Positions 1 to 8,736 of a stretch of 30,511 nt of DNA are shown here, piece after piece. Each line of letters starts with the position of its first letter. The first letter of the stretch is position 1. The notes beneath the pieces are model-generated. The model was not told the DNA's origin. It saw nothing but the letters and a program-made list of their open reading frames with translations, and did no database searches. This DNA comes from CAYJBH01 sp964368625 (GTDB taxonomy: Bacteria > Bacillota > Clostridia > Oscillospirales > Ruminococcaceae): NCBI GenBank assembly GCA_964368625.1, contig CAYJBH010000037.1:1-30511 (forward strand), written 5' to 3'. The position numbers and the translations under genes were made by a program.

Positions 1-69
1 TTGGGCACCTGTTTCAAATCTTTGATTTGAGTAACGGGTAAGATTATTTATAAAATATCAAGGAGGAAG
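1..69 (+). promoter_or_regulatory. Leader / gene junction with RBS ahead of the ABC permease
   Basis: An AGGAGG ribosome binding site lies at 61-66, three bases before the ATG at 70. A small perfect hairpin (TCAAATC, TTT loop, GATTTGA) sits at 14-30. All three forward frames reach a stop within about 40 bases, so the end of an upstream gene could lie here, but the frame cannot be decided. No promoter was recognised, so the operon probably begins outside the window. Confidence 0.5.
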
Positions 70-909
70 ATGGCTAATAACCGATTTCATACGGTAATTA
101 AAGCAGAAAAAAGTAGTTTCGATTTCAAAGAGGTATGGCGATATAGAGACTTGATCGCTCTTTTTGTTGAACGCAACTTTAAGCTTGTATATAAGCAGAC
201 AATTTTAGGACCACTTTGGCTTATACTCAACCCTTTATTAACAAGCATTATATTTACATTTATTTTCGGAGGATTTGCAGGTCTTTCAACCGATGGTGTT
301 CCTCAATTTTTATTTTACCTTGCCGGAAATACTATCTGGGGATTGTTTAATACCTCGGTAGTTAATACTGCTAATACATTTTTAGTTAATGCTAATATTT
401 TTGGAAAGATATATTTCCCGAGAATAACTGTTCCCATATCTCAGATATTAAGTGCTTTTATTAATTTTTTAATTCAGTTTGCTATGTTAATATTAATATG
501 GGTTTTCTTTTATCTCTCAGGTGAGAGTTTAACTGTTTCTCCATATTTACTATTGTTACCTTTATTATTGTTGCAGGCAATTATGCTTGCGCTTGGGGTT
601 GGGATAATAATTTCAAGTCTTACAACCAAATACCGAGACCTAGCAATTGCTGTAGGATTTGGAATGCAGCTATGGATGTATGCATCTCCTGTTGTTTACC
701 CAATATCTCAGACCGGTGGAATAATGCGGCAGCTGTTATTATTAAATCCTATGACACCTATAATCCATAACTTTAAGTTTATTCTTTTTTCAACCGATGA
801 ATTAATGGTTGGTTACTGGATTCTTTCTATTATCGTAACATTAATTTTATTGATAATCGGAGTAAAGTTGTTTAATAGAGTAGAAAAAACATTTATCGAC
901 ACCGTTTAG
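70..909 (+). CDS. Polysaccharide ABC exporter, permease subunit (Wzm/TagG type)
   Basis: This is a 279-residue integral membrane protein of the ABC-2 family that exports lipid-linked or nascent surface polysaccharide (O-antigen, teichoic acid or capsule type). It has a short cytoplasmic N-terminus with the amphipathic stretch DLIALFVERNFKLVYKQT. The family hallmark LGPLWLILNPLL follows, then about six hydrophobic helices spread over residues 60-270. The length is normal for Wzm/TagG permeases. The start is fixed by AGGAGG at 61-66. The ATPase gene begins 8 bases after the stop, so the two form one transporter. Two candidate glycosyltransferases follow, which points to a cell-surface glycan, but the substrate itself cannot be read from the sequence. 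Confidence 0.9.
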   Translation: MANNRFHTVIKAEKSSFDFKEVWRYRDLIALFVERNFKLVYKQTILGPLWLILNPLLTSIIFTFIFGGFAGLSTDGVPQFLFYLAGNTIWGLFNTSVVNTANTFLVNANIFGKIYFPRITVPISQILSAFINFLIQFAMLILIWVFFYLSGESLTVSPYLLLLPLLLLQAIMLALGVGIIISSLTTKYRDLAIAVGFGMQLWMYASPVVYPISQTGGIMRQLLLLNPMTPIIHNFKFILFSTDELMVGYWILSIIVTLILLIIGVKLFNRVEKTFIDTV

Positions 910-917
910 GAGAGAAC

Positions 918-2177
918 TTGGAAACACCAATTATAGAAATTAAAAACATAAAGAAGAGATATCGAGTAGGTCAAATAGGCGGAGGAACTCTTACTGCTGA
1001 TATACAATCTTTATGGGCAAAAATAAGAAAAAAAGAAGATCCAAATCTACCGCTCTTTCAGGAGGAGCGCTTAGTTGGTAATACCTTTATGGCCTTAAAC
1101 GGTGTTAGCTTTAATGTACAACCGGGCGAGGCTGTTGGAATTATTGGCGGTAATGGTGCCGGTAAAAGCACGTTGCTGAAGATATTATCAAGGGTTACTG
1201 CTCCAACAGATGGTGAAATTATTCTACGTGGTAGGGTGGCTAGCATGTTAGAGGTCGGTACCGGCTTCAATGGTGAGATGACCGGGCGTGAAAATATATA
1301 CATGAACGGCGCCATTCTCGGTATGTCTCGTTCTGAAATTGACTCAAAAATAGATGGAATTATTGAATTTAGTGAATGTGGGGATTTTATCGACACCCCT
1401 GTTAAAAGATACTCAAGTGGTATGTATGTTAAGCTTGCATTTGCCGTTGCCTCTCACCTAGATAGTGAGATCATGATTATGGATGAAGTTTTAGCAGTTG
1501 GTGATGTTAATTTTCAAAAAAAATGTTTGTCCAGAATGAGTGATTCTGCCTCAGAAGAAGGTAAAACAGTGCTATATGTAAGTCATAATATGGCAACGGT
1601 AAGACAGCTTTGTAAGCGAGTAGTAGTTTTGAGCAAGGGGCTCGTGGTTTTTGATGGTGATGTTGAAAAAGGAATAGAAATTTATTCACAGCAATCTATT
1701 AATATCAATACAAAACGGGTTTTTGAAGTAAATGCAAAACAGCGTTATGATGCATATGTTACCGAAACCAATCTATTAAATTCCGAAAACGGTTGCTACA
1801 GTGCTAATCAAAAAATTAGGGTGTTGGTTAAATGGTTTGTTAAAAGAAAACTTAAAGGAATTAGATTTAATCTTCAGATAAAATCCTGCAATCAGTGTAT
1901 TGCAACAATGTTGTCAACACCAATGAATGCAGAAACTGTGGATATTGTAAACGAGAGTTATCTTGAGATAGATGTTTCACAGCTTAGTGTTGGTAACTAT
2001 GAATGTGATATTTATTTAGGAATGTATAACCTTTCATCATATCATGACCATGGCGCACAACTTTCGGCAATTTCATTCCAGATTGTTAATAATACAAATC
2101 AGGATGATGTTATTTGGCCCGGTAGCTGGAGCAGCATGGTAATTCCACTTTGTAGGGAGGAAAACAATGAATCATGA
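918..2177 (+). CDS. Polysaccharide ABC exporter, ATPase subunit with Wzt-like C-terminal domain
   Basis: This 419-residue ATPase partners the upstream permease. Walker A is GGNGAGKST (about 77-85), the signature is the variant YSSGM (165-169) typical of this subfamily, Walker B is IMIMDE (185-190), and the H-loop is VSHN (about 221-224). Residues about 265-415 add a beta-rich domain matching the place and size of the Wzt carbohydrate-binding domain, which recognises the chain or its terminal modification in the O9a-type systems. Such a tail suggests that export depends on glycan structure rather than on an undecaprenyl-PP flippase. The start codon is TTG with GGAGAG just upstream. The gene overlaps the next by 11 bases, implying translational coupling. 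The family call is firm and the glycan specificity unknown. Confidence 0.92.
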   Translation: METPIIEIKNIKKRYRVGQIGGGTLTADIQSLWAKIRKKEDPNLPLFQEERLVGNTFMALNGVSFNVQPGEAVGIIGGNGAGKSTLLKILSRVTAPTDGEIILRGRVASMLEVGTGFNGEMTGRENIYMNGAILGMSRSEIDSKIDGIIEFSECGDFIDTPVKRYSSGMYVKLAFAVASHLDSEIMIMDEVLAVGDVNFQKKCLSRMSDSASEEGKTVLYVSHNMATVRQLCKRVVVLSKGLVVFDGDVEKGIEIYSQQSININTKRVFEVNAKQRYDAYVTETNLLNSENGCYSANQKIRVLVKWFVKRKLKGIRFNLQIKSCNQCIATMLSTPMNAETVDIVNESYLEIDVSQLSVGNYECDIYLGMYNLSSYHDHGAQLSAISFQIVNNTNQDDVIWPGSWSSMVIPLCREENNES

Positions 2178-3543
2178 TGTATTTTACTTTCCACAGCAGG
2201 AACTAAAAAAATCCTTAGGTGATCAGCTCTACAATAAGCATATAAAAATTATCCCATTATTACTTCTAATACAATATAGGTTAAACTCTCTTTTTGGCAA
2301 TTATAATGATAAAAGACTTAGAATATTTGAATACGATAATTTTATTTTCGACCTTCCTTCTTTGTTGTATAATAAAACCTTAACCCTAGCGGGTTATGAT
2401 AATCATGATGCTGATAAGCGTTATATTTTATTATCGCGTACAATTGTTAATAACTCAAGATATTCGAACGCTTATTCGTGGCTTAGCGATAACTATGATA
2501 TTGCAATCTGCGACCGCCGAATTGCAACCAAAAAGAACTTAATGAATAAATCAGACAAGAAAAATTCAGGTAATTATGTTTTTATGCGAGAGTCTATCAT
2601 AGGCGAAGGGCTTGCTAATGCAATATTAAACTATCAGGATTATACTTCATGTGGCTTTCAAGAGGATAAATCCAGCCTTACCGAGCTTCTTGCTGCTCTT
2701 GAAACACAGTATATGCTACGCAAAAAACGAATAAAGTTTTTACTTGAGAAAAGCAATATTGAATGTTTTGTTACTATTAATCAATATAATGCCCCTGATT
2801 TTATTCTTTGTGATGCCTGTAATGAGCTTGGAATTATAACAAAGCAGGTTGAACATCATACCTATAAATATTCTGATCATGACAGTTCAATTAATAAACC
2901 TGTAAGGCTTACCTTCGTTAACAAACATCTTGTTTGGGATGAAAATGATTTAGTTATTAACAAGCATAACTATACACTTCTTCCTGCTTTTAATCAAAAT
3001 GTTGAGTTTGTTGTAGCTGGTAGTATAGAACTTATTCGTGGAGCTATTACTAAAAGCAGTAATAAAGCAGAATATATAACGCTCATGTTATCCGATATCC
3101 CAACTCATGATCATGAACTAGAGAACCAGATAATACGTTGGCGTAATGTACTTTTTAAACAAATTAAGATGTTGTCTGATAAGTTAAATATACCTGTTAT
3201 GATTAGATATAAACCGGGAAGCACCCTTTACCGTGAATATGATGACATTATTTTTAATGAATTTGGATTTACTGTTAGCGAAAGTACCCCTGAGAGCCTC
3301 TATCCAGACATTCTTTCCAGTAAACTAGTTATTTCAACACCTTCTTCTATTGTTGAGCTTTGTGGCTATCTTGGTATTAAGGTTTGTACCATAGATTATC
3401 CTCTTTTACCTGCTGATAGCCCTGATGGAGTTCTAATGGTTCCGAATATTCCTTTGAAAGAAGTAGCTAACATTAAGCTTGAAGAAATAGATTGCCGAAA
3501 AGAGGCTGCATATTTTAACTTTGATATTTTAACCGAGGTATAA
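2167..3543 (+). CDS. Putative surface-glycan biosynthesis protein, GT-B-like (unassigned family)
   Basis: The 458-residue soluble protein has no signal peptide. Its last 150 residues carry a GT-B-like layout: a RYKPG segment near 350, then VISTPSSIVELCGYLG near 400. This resembles the Ser/Thr plus Glu nucleotide-sugar-binding patch of KpsC/KpsS, sialyltransferase and CDP-glycerol transferase enzymes. The N-terminal half shows no motif I recognise, and the function is inferred mainly from position between the exporter ATPase and another GT-B-like gene. The start is set by an AGGGAGG site just before ATG 2167, inside the end of the ATPase gene. The next ATG shares one base with this stop (TAATG). 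A glycosyltransferase or a polymerising glycerophosphotransferase are both possible. Confidence 0.55.
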   Translation: MNHDVFYFPQQELKKSLGDQLYNKHIKIIPLLLLIQYRLNSLFGNYNDKRLRIFEYDNFIFDLPSLLYNKTLTLAGYDNHDADKRYILLSRTIVNNSRYSNAYSWLSDNYDIAICDRRIATKKNLMNKSDKKNSGNYVFMRESIIGEGLANAILNYQDYTSCGFQEDKSSLTELLAALETQYMLRKKRIKFLLEKSNIECFVTINQYNAPDFILCDACNELGIITKQVEHHTYKYSDHDSSINKPVRLTFVNKHLVWDENDLVINKHNYTLLPAFNQNVEFVVAGSIELIRGAITKSSNKAEYITLMLSDIPTHDHELENQIIRWRNVLFKQIKMLSDKLNIPVMIRYKPGSTLYREYDDIIFNEFGFTVSESTPESLYPDILSSKLVISTPSSIVELCGYLGIKVCTIDYPLLPADSPDGVLMVPNIPLKEVANIKLEEIDCRKEAAYFNFDILTEV

Positions 3544-4907
3544 TGAAAAAATTTGACTTTATTTTTGTATATGAAGGGAAGGCCAGAGAGCTGGATAACA
3601 TATGCCTAATAGCTGTTAAACTCGAGGAGATGGGTTATACGGTTAAATTTATAAACAGCTGGTATTGCGTTGCAAATGAGGAAGAGAAAAAACGTTACAA
3701 ATGCAACGTTTTAATTATAAGTGCCGGCTACGATACAGCCTCAATTAAATATTTTTTGAGCCATGTTTCCGACTGTAATTTCATTGTTAACTTACAGTGG
3801 GAGCAGGTTGCAACAAGAGAAACCTTAGCAAATACAGATTTTCGTTGGTTTTTCAAGGGTGCTGCAAAACATATTGCCCATGTTGCTTGGGGAGATTGGA
3901 ATTACAATAATCTTAAAGAGATTATTAATATTGAGCCTATGAATATAGCTTTATCCGGACACACTTCACTTGACCTATTTCGTGCTCAGTTTAATAATTT
4001 TTTTATATCAAAAGATGAACTTTTTAAGAAATTTAAACTAAATAAATATAATAAAGTATCATTGTTTATCTCTTCATTTACGCTTGTAAACCAACGAAAA
4101 ACATTCTTAGAGTATGCAGCGCAAACACAGGGTATTGAAGATATGGTTGAAATATCTGAAAAAACTCAAGAGAGTTTATTTTCCTGGTTTCTAAGATATT
4201 TAACAGATAATCCTGATGAGGCTATTGTTTATCGACCTCACCCCGAAGAAATTGATAGTGAGATGTTAAAGCAACTGGCATCAAAGGTTAGCAATCTTCA
4301 TGTGATTTCAGATTTATCAATTAAACCATGGATAAAGCATTGCGATGTTATCTACACCTGGATATCAACTTCTATTGCTGAGATTTGGGCATCTGGGCAA
4401 AGCTGTTATATATTAAGGCCGGTTAAGCTTCCTTACGAAAAAGATATGGTTGTTTATCAGGATGTTGATTTTATTACAGATTACAATTCATTTATAGAAA
4501 CTACTACTAACTCAGAATATAGCTTTCCTATTAAAAACGAAATAATGCAACATTTTTATCTTTTTGAAGATGAGGCAAATTACATTAAGGTTTCTAACTA
4601 TCTTGTTAACTGTTTAAAGAATAATCGAAGGCTTAATAAAGATGTTAGAAAAGAACTTTTTGCTGATATAAGATATGAAAAGCTTGAAGGTAGCCTTTAC
4701 GGAACAATTATGGATTTTATTGCCATGAACACTCCACTCCCTTTCACAAATTTTGAGCAGCGAAGAAAAACTTACGCACAAAGATCAGAACAAAAAAACA
4801 AACCAGTTCAACCGCCAGATGAGCATACATTAAAGAAGATTAAACAGAATTACGCAACACAAGATGAGATTGAGGAAATCAAACAACGTCTTAAAGATCT
4901 TATTTAA
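3543..4907 (+). CDS. Putative GT-B glycosyl/glycerophosphotransferase of surface polysaccharide
   Basis: The protein has 454 residues and is probably cytoplasmic. The N-terminus reads as a Rossmann half (FDFIFVYEGKARELDNICLI). The C-terminal half contains YRPHPEE, then YTWISTSIAEIWASGQ and YILRP. The His-Pro pair followed by an S/T-S...E patch is the arrangement seen in KpsS/KpsC, bacterial sialyltransferases and CDP-glycerol glycerophosphotransferases, where these residues bind the nucleotide donor. A charged helical tail (last about 55 residues) could contact membrane or partners. It overlaps the previous gene by one base and lies 16 bases before the acetyltransferase. The two GT-like genes in tandem suggest successive steps on the exported glycan. 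Donor and linkage are unknown. Confidence 0.6.
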   Translation: MKKFDFIFVYEGKARELDNICLIAVKLEEMGYTVKFINSWYCVANEEEKKRYKCNVLIISAGYDTASIKYFLSHVSDCNFIVNLQWEQVATRETLANTDFRWFFKGAAKHIAHVAWGDWNYNNLKEIINIEPMNIALSGHTSLDLFRAQFNNFFISKDELFKKFKLNKYNKVSLFISSFTLVNQRKTFLEYAAQTQGIEDMVEISEKTQESLFSWFLRYLTDNPDEAIVYRPHPEEIDSEMLKQLASKVSNLHVISDLSIKPWIKHCDVIYTWISTSIAEIWASGQSCYILRPVKLPYEKDMVVYQDVDFITDYNSFIETTTNSEYSFPIKNEIMQHFYLFEDEANYIKVSNYLVNCLKNNRRLNKDVRKELFADIRYEKLEGSLYGTIMDFIAMNTPLPFTNFEQRRKTYAQRSEQKNKPVQPPDEHTLKKIKQNYATQDEIEEIKQRLKDLI

Positions 4908-4923
4908 GCAAAAGGGGGGTAAC

Positions 4924-6075
4924 ATGTCTATCAATTACTGTAAAGGAACTAAGCTTGACAAGTCAAGCATTGTTGATTTTGCAAATCTTGTATTTAGTGT
5001 AGCCCATAAACCACATGATTTTAAGGAATTGCTTCCAAAACTATATTCAGATAGATATGATTTTAGTAATAATCATTTTCTTTGCAAAAAGGATGGATTA
5101 ATTAAGTCACTTGTTCTGCTTGATAAGGTTAATTTAAAGGTTGGTAGGCATGTTATTAAGGTCGGCTGTGTAGGCACTGTTTCGGTTCATCCATATGAGC
5201 GCGGAAATGGATATATGAAAAAACTGATGACTGAAGTGCTTAGTGAAATTCATTCCGACTGCGATTTAGGAGAGCTTGATGGCCAACGCCAACGATATGA
5301 GTATTTTGGGTTTACACCATCCGGATCAGAATATCTTTTTAAGATAACTTCTACTAATGTTCGCCACGCCCTACATTCAATTTCACTTGAGGGGGTTACG
5401 ATTAAAAAGGTGTTTAGGAGCAATGTTGACGATTTAAAGGCAATTAGGGAAATTGTTAATAGTTCATCACTTCTATGCGAAAGAGAAGGAGATGAGAATA
5501 GGCTGTTTGATATAATGTCGTCATGGACAGGTGATCTATTTGCTCTTTATAAGGATGAAGTTTTTAATGGTTACATATATAAAATAGGTTCATTAGTTGC
5601 CGAGCTTTATGTTGTTAACAAAGAGCTAATGTCTGCTTTCATTAAGGAATTCATGTTAATTGTAGGTCTTAAAGAAATACAGGTGAAGTTGAACCCGATG
5701 CAGGCTGAATATATTAAGATATTATCAGAACTTTCAGAGGAATTTAGTCCTCAACTAAACCATAATTATCTTCCTGTAAACATAGTAAAGCTTATAACGG
5801 CATTTTTAGAACTTAAGGCTAGCTATTCCAATCTTGAAAATGGAAGCGTAACTATAGGTATTAATAATGAAGTATTTGATATAATATTAGATAACGGTTT
5901 TGTTACTGTTATTAATTCTCAAGCGAAGCCGCTTGTTGCTTTGCTGGGAAATGAAGTAATGCAGGAGTTATTTTCTGTTAACTCAAATATCAGTTTAAAG
6001 CTTGATTCGTTGCCAAGCTTTGCTAAAAATTGGTTTCCACTGCCTCTTTATATGTCAGCGGTGGATGTATGTTAG
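4924..6075 (+). CDS. Eis-like GNAT N-acetyltransferase with SCP2-like C-terminal domain
   Basis: This 383-residue protein contains an N-terminal GNAT fold. The acetyl-CoA pyrophosphate-binding segment is GTVSVHPYERGNGYMKKLM, followed by QRYEYFGF, which matches the YERFGY-type strand of Eis enzymes. A second, degenerate GNAT-like region and a C-terminal domain of about 100 residues ending WFPLPLYMSAVDVC follow, as in Eis/SCP2-type enzymes whose C-terminal carboxylate takes part in catalysis. Eis family members acetylate amines such as aminoglycosides or lysines; here an amino-sugar substrate is conceivable from the operon, but this is inference. I chose ATG 4924 because of the strong AAAGGGGGG site before it; the in-frame ATG at 4864 lies inside the upstream gene. 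It overlaps recQ by 7 bases. Confidence 0.75.
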   Translation: MSINYCKGTKLDKSSIVDFANLVFSVAHKPHDFKELLPKLYSDRYDFSNNHFLCKKDGLIKSLVLLDKVNLKVGRHVIKVGCVGTVSVHPYERGNGYMKKLMTEVLSEIHSDCDLGELDGQRQRYEYFGFTPSGSEYLFKITSTNVRHALHSISLEGVTIKKVFRSNVDDLKAIREIVNSSSLLCEREGDENRLFDIMSSWTGDLFALYKDEVFNGYIYKIGSLVAELYVVNKELMSAFIKEFMLIVGLKEIQVKLNPMQAEYIKILSELSEEFSPQLNHNYLPVNIVKLITAFLELKASYSNLENGSVTIGINNEVFDIILDNGFVTVINSQAKPLVALLGNEVMQELFSVNSNISLKLDSLPSFAKNWFPLPLYMSAVDVC

Positions 6076-7907
6076 CGGTAAAAGAGATACTGTCTAAATA
6101 TTTTGGATATAATGAGTTTCGTGTAGGACAGCAAGAGATTATTGCCGACATTCTAAACAACAATGATTTAGTAGGAGTAATGCCCACCGGGGCCGGTAAA
6201 TCTATCTGTTATCAAGTACCGGCGCTTATTAAGAGCGGAATAACCATTGTTGTATCACCACTTATTTCATTGATGAAGGATCAGGTTCAAAGCCTTATTT
6301 CAGTTGGTATTCCTGCTGCTTATATTAACTCTTCTTTAACTCCCGGCCAGATAGAAAAGGCCATGTATAATGCTAAAATTGGTAAATACAAAATTATTTA
6401 TGTTGCTCCTGAAAGGCTATTAACGGGATATTTTTTGGCTTTTGCTAAGAGTTGTAATATTTCAATGTTAACTGTTGATGAGGCTCATTGTATTTCACAG
6501 TGGGGTCAGGATTTTAGGCCCAGCTATAGAGAGATACCGGAATTTGTTAACGCTCTGGAAAATCGTCCCCCCGTTAGCGCCTTTACTGCAACAGCCACTG
6601 CTAAGGTAAGGCAGGATATTATAGAGCTACTACAGTTAAAAGATCCTAAGGTTTATGTTACAGGGTTTAACCGTGAAAATTTATACTTTGAGGTTCAATC
6701 TCCTCGTGATAAATTTGCCTCAGTTAAGAGATTTTTAACTGATAATCCGTCAGTTAGTGGAATAATATATTGCTCTACAAGGAAGGGTGTTGAAGAGCTA
6801 TGTGATAAACTGAATAGTACAGATTTTTCTGCTACTAGATATCACGCCGGGCTTTCAGATGAAGAAAGGCATAATAACCAAAACGATTTTTTATATGACA
6901 GAGTTTCATATATGGTTGCTACCAATGCATTCGGTATGGGTATAGATAAATCTAACGTTAGCTTTGTTATTCATTATAATATGCCAAAAGACCTAGAGAG
7001 TTACTATCAAGAAGCCGGGCGAGCCGGACGTGATGGTAGTAATGCTAAATGTCTTTTGCTTTATAGTGGACAGGATTACAAGACAAACGAATGGATGATT
7101 AGGAATGATAAAGACAAGGTGTTTCCCGATCCTGAAACCGAAGAAAATGTAAAGCAGTTAGCGCTTAATAGACTAAGGGAGATGACTTACTATTCGACAA
7201 CTACTGACTGCTTAAGAGGTTATATTTTAAGATATTTTGGAGAATCTCCGGCAAACTATTGTGGTTCATGCGGAAGTTGTAATGCTAATTTTCAGGATGA
7301 AGATATCACAACAGATGCAAAGCAGATACTCACCTGTGTATCAAAAACGGGGGAGAGGTTTGGTATTGCAACAATTATTGAGGTTTTAAAAGGTTCAAAA
7401 AATTCTAGAATTGAACGATTCGGGCTAACAAAGATATCGTGTTATGGAACTAATAAACGGTCGACAGCTACTTTACATATAATTGTAAGATGGTTGATTA
7501 GAGAAGGGTATTTAAATCAAACTACTGATGAATATCCTGTTCTTAAATTATCTGAGGGTTCAAACGAAGTTCTTTATGATGAAAAAGAGCTTACTATGAA
7601 GCTGTCGAAAGAGCGTATAACAAGACCTAAAGGAACCAAGAGTATAGCAACAAACTTACCTGCAGATAGGGAGGGATTATTAATAAAGTTAAAGGCGTTA
7701 CGGTATAAGTTAGCTAGTGCACAAAGTGTTCCAGCCTTTGTTGTTTTTACCGACAACACCTTAATAGATATGTGTTCTAAACTACCTCAAACCGATAGTG
7801 AATTTTTAGATATATCCGGCGTTGGTGAAGAAAAACTGAAAAGATATTCAGCAGCATTTATCGAAGAAATTGCTGATTACTTAAATGATTCTAACAAGAA
7901 ACAATAA
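6069..7907 (+). CDS. recQ: ATP-dependent DNA helicase RecQ
   Basis: The 612-residue protein is a 3'-5' superfamily 2 helicase acting in recombinational repair and fork processing. Visible parts in order are the N-terminal motif 0 (FGYNEFRVGQQ), Walker A TGAGKS (40-45), DEAH in TVDEAHCISQWGQDF, and motif VI YYQEAGRAGRDG. The zinc-binding Cys cluster (CLRGYILRYFG...CGSCGSC), a winged-helix RQC region and a C-terminal HRDC domain (DISGVGEEKL near the end) follow, so the architecture is complete. ATG 6069 gives the usual MLAVKEILSKYFG start; the upstream in-frame ATG 6030 lies inside the acetyltransferase gene and adds a non-homologous peptide. The 7-base ATGTTAG overlap couples it to a surface-glycan operon, an unusual setting for recQ. 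Confidence 0.96.
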   Translation: MLAVKEILSKYFGYNEFRVGQQEIIADILNNNDLVGVMPTGAGKSICYQVPALIKSGITIVVSPLISLMKDQVQSLISVGIPAAYINSSLTPGQIEKAMYNAKIGKYKIIYVAPERLLTGYFLAFAKSCNISMLTVDEAHCISQWGQDFRPSYREIPEFVNALENRPPVSAFTATATAKVRQDIIELLQLKDPKVYVTGFNRENLYFEVQSPRDKFASVKRFLTDNPSVSGIIYCSTRKGVEELCDKLNSTDFSATRYHAGLSDEERHNNQNDFLYDRVSYMVATNAFGMGIDKSNVSFVIHYNMPKDLESYYQEAGRAGRDGSNAKCLLLYSGQDYKTNEWMIRNDKDKVFPDPETEENVKQLALNRLREMTYYSTTTDCLRGYILRYFGESPANYCGSCGSCNANFQDEDITTDAKQILTCVSKTGERFGIATIIEVLKGSKNSRIERFGLTKISCYGTNKRSTATLHIIVRWLIREGYLNQTTDEYPVLKLSEGSNEVLYDEKELTMKLSKERITRPKGTKSIATNLPADREGLLIKLKALRYKLASAQSVPAFVVFTDNTLIDMCSKLPQTDSEFLDISGVGEEKLKRYSAAFIEEIADYLNDSNKKQ

Positions 7908-7920
7908 GAGGTGATTTATT

Positions 7921-8736
7921 ATTAAAATATTATATGTTTCCGATCTAGATGGCACGTTACTTAACCCTGATCAGCATCTTTCAAAATATAGCTATAATAC
8001 AATAAATGCGCTTATCAAAAAAGGCTTGGTATTTTCCTATGCAACTGCAAGATCGGGCAAAACTGCCATTAAGGTTACCTCAGAGATAATTGGTGATTTT
8101 CCAACCGTTATATATAACGGTTGTTTTATTGTTAAGCGACTTACAGGTGAGATATTATACGAGAACTATTTTAATGAAGAGGGGTTTAACGAAATATACA
8201 ATCTTCTTTCATCTTATAAAGTTGCTCCAATTATATACTCATTTATAAATAATAAAGAACGATTTTCTTATCAACCTAACAAAATCTGTAAAAAAACAAA
8301 GTTGTTTCTTAACACTCGAAAAGGGGATGAACGAGAGAACCCTACTGATAGTATAACATATAAGATTATGCAAAAGCCTTTTTACTTTAGCTGTATAACA
8401 GATAAGGAGAAGTTGTTACCAATATATGATTTATTAATGAAAAAGTACTCTTGCATTTATCACAAGGACATTTACAGTGGCGACTACTGGTTAGAAATAA
8501 TGCCTAAAAACGTTAGTAAGGCTAATGGTGTAATTAAGTTAAAGGAGATTCTTAACTGCGAGCGTCTTGTTACTTTTGGTGATGCTGTTAACGACATTTC
8601 AATGTTTGAAGTCTCTGATGAATGTTATGCAGTTGAAAATGCACATGAAAGCCTAAAGGCAATTGCAAACGAAATAATCGGCCACAACATTAATGATAGT
8701 GTGGCCGATTGGCTTAAATATAATTGTATTTTTTAG
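7921..8736 (+). CDS. Cof-type HAD-superfamily phosphatase with apparent ATT start
   Basis: Full-length reading gives about 271 residues. HAD motif I is SDLDGTLL at the extreme N-terminus, motif II is SYATARS, the Cof-family Lys motif III appears as SKANGVIKLKEIL, and motif IV is FGDAVNDISMFE. All four catalytic motifs are intact. These enzymes dephosphorylate small sugar phosphates or nucleotides. No ATG, GTG or TTG precedes motif I in frame: an in-frame TGA lies at 7912-7914, and the first TTG at 8026 would remove the nucleophile. GAGGTGA at 7908-7914 is correctly spaced for ATT at 7921 (or 7918), giving (M)KILYVSDLDGT. Either AUU initiation is used, the ATG was mutated, or there is a base error. 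It follows recQ by 13 bases. Confidence 0.8.
   Translation: MKILYVSDLDGTLLNPDQHLSKYSYNTINALIKKGLVFSYATARSGKTAIKVTSEIIGDFPTVIYNGCFIVKRLTGEILYENYFNEEGFNEIYNLLSSYKVAPIIYSFINNKERFSYQPNKICKKTKLFLNTRKGDERENPTDSITYKIMQKPFYFSCITDKEKLLPIYDLLMKKYSCIYHKDIYSGDYWLEIMPKNVSKANGVIKLKEILNCERLVTFGDAVNDISMFEVSDECYAVENAHESLKAIANEIIGHNINDSVADWLKYNCIF
8676..8710. terminator. Perfect 11-bp hairpin at the convergent HAD / helicase 3' ends
   Basis: AATCGGCCACA (8676-8686) and TGTGGCCGATT (8700-8710) are exact reverse complements around a 13-base loop. The hairpin lies inside the last codons of the HAD gene and about 23 bases beyond the helicase stop, so it could act on both transcripts. A T-rich stretch (8727-8733) follows on the + strand after a 16-base gap, and no tight U-run follows on the - strand. 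It is therefore not a textbook intrinsic terminator. It could instead be an RNA-stabilising hairpin. Confidence 0.5.

Noticed and set aside
6030..6068. RecQ start at ATG 6030
   Set aside because: The extra peptide is the acetyltransferase end read in another frame; normal RecQ homology begins at ATG 6069.
8026..8736. HAD gene starting at TTG 8026
   Set aside because: It would remove the catalytic DLDGT motif, which is present in frame upstream.
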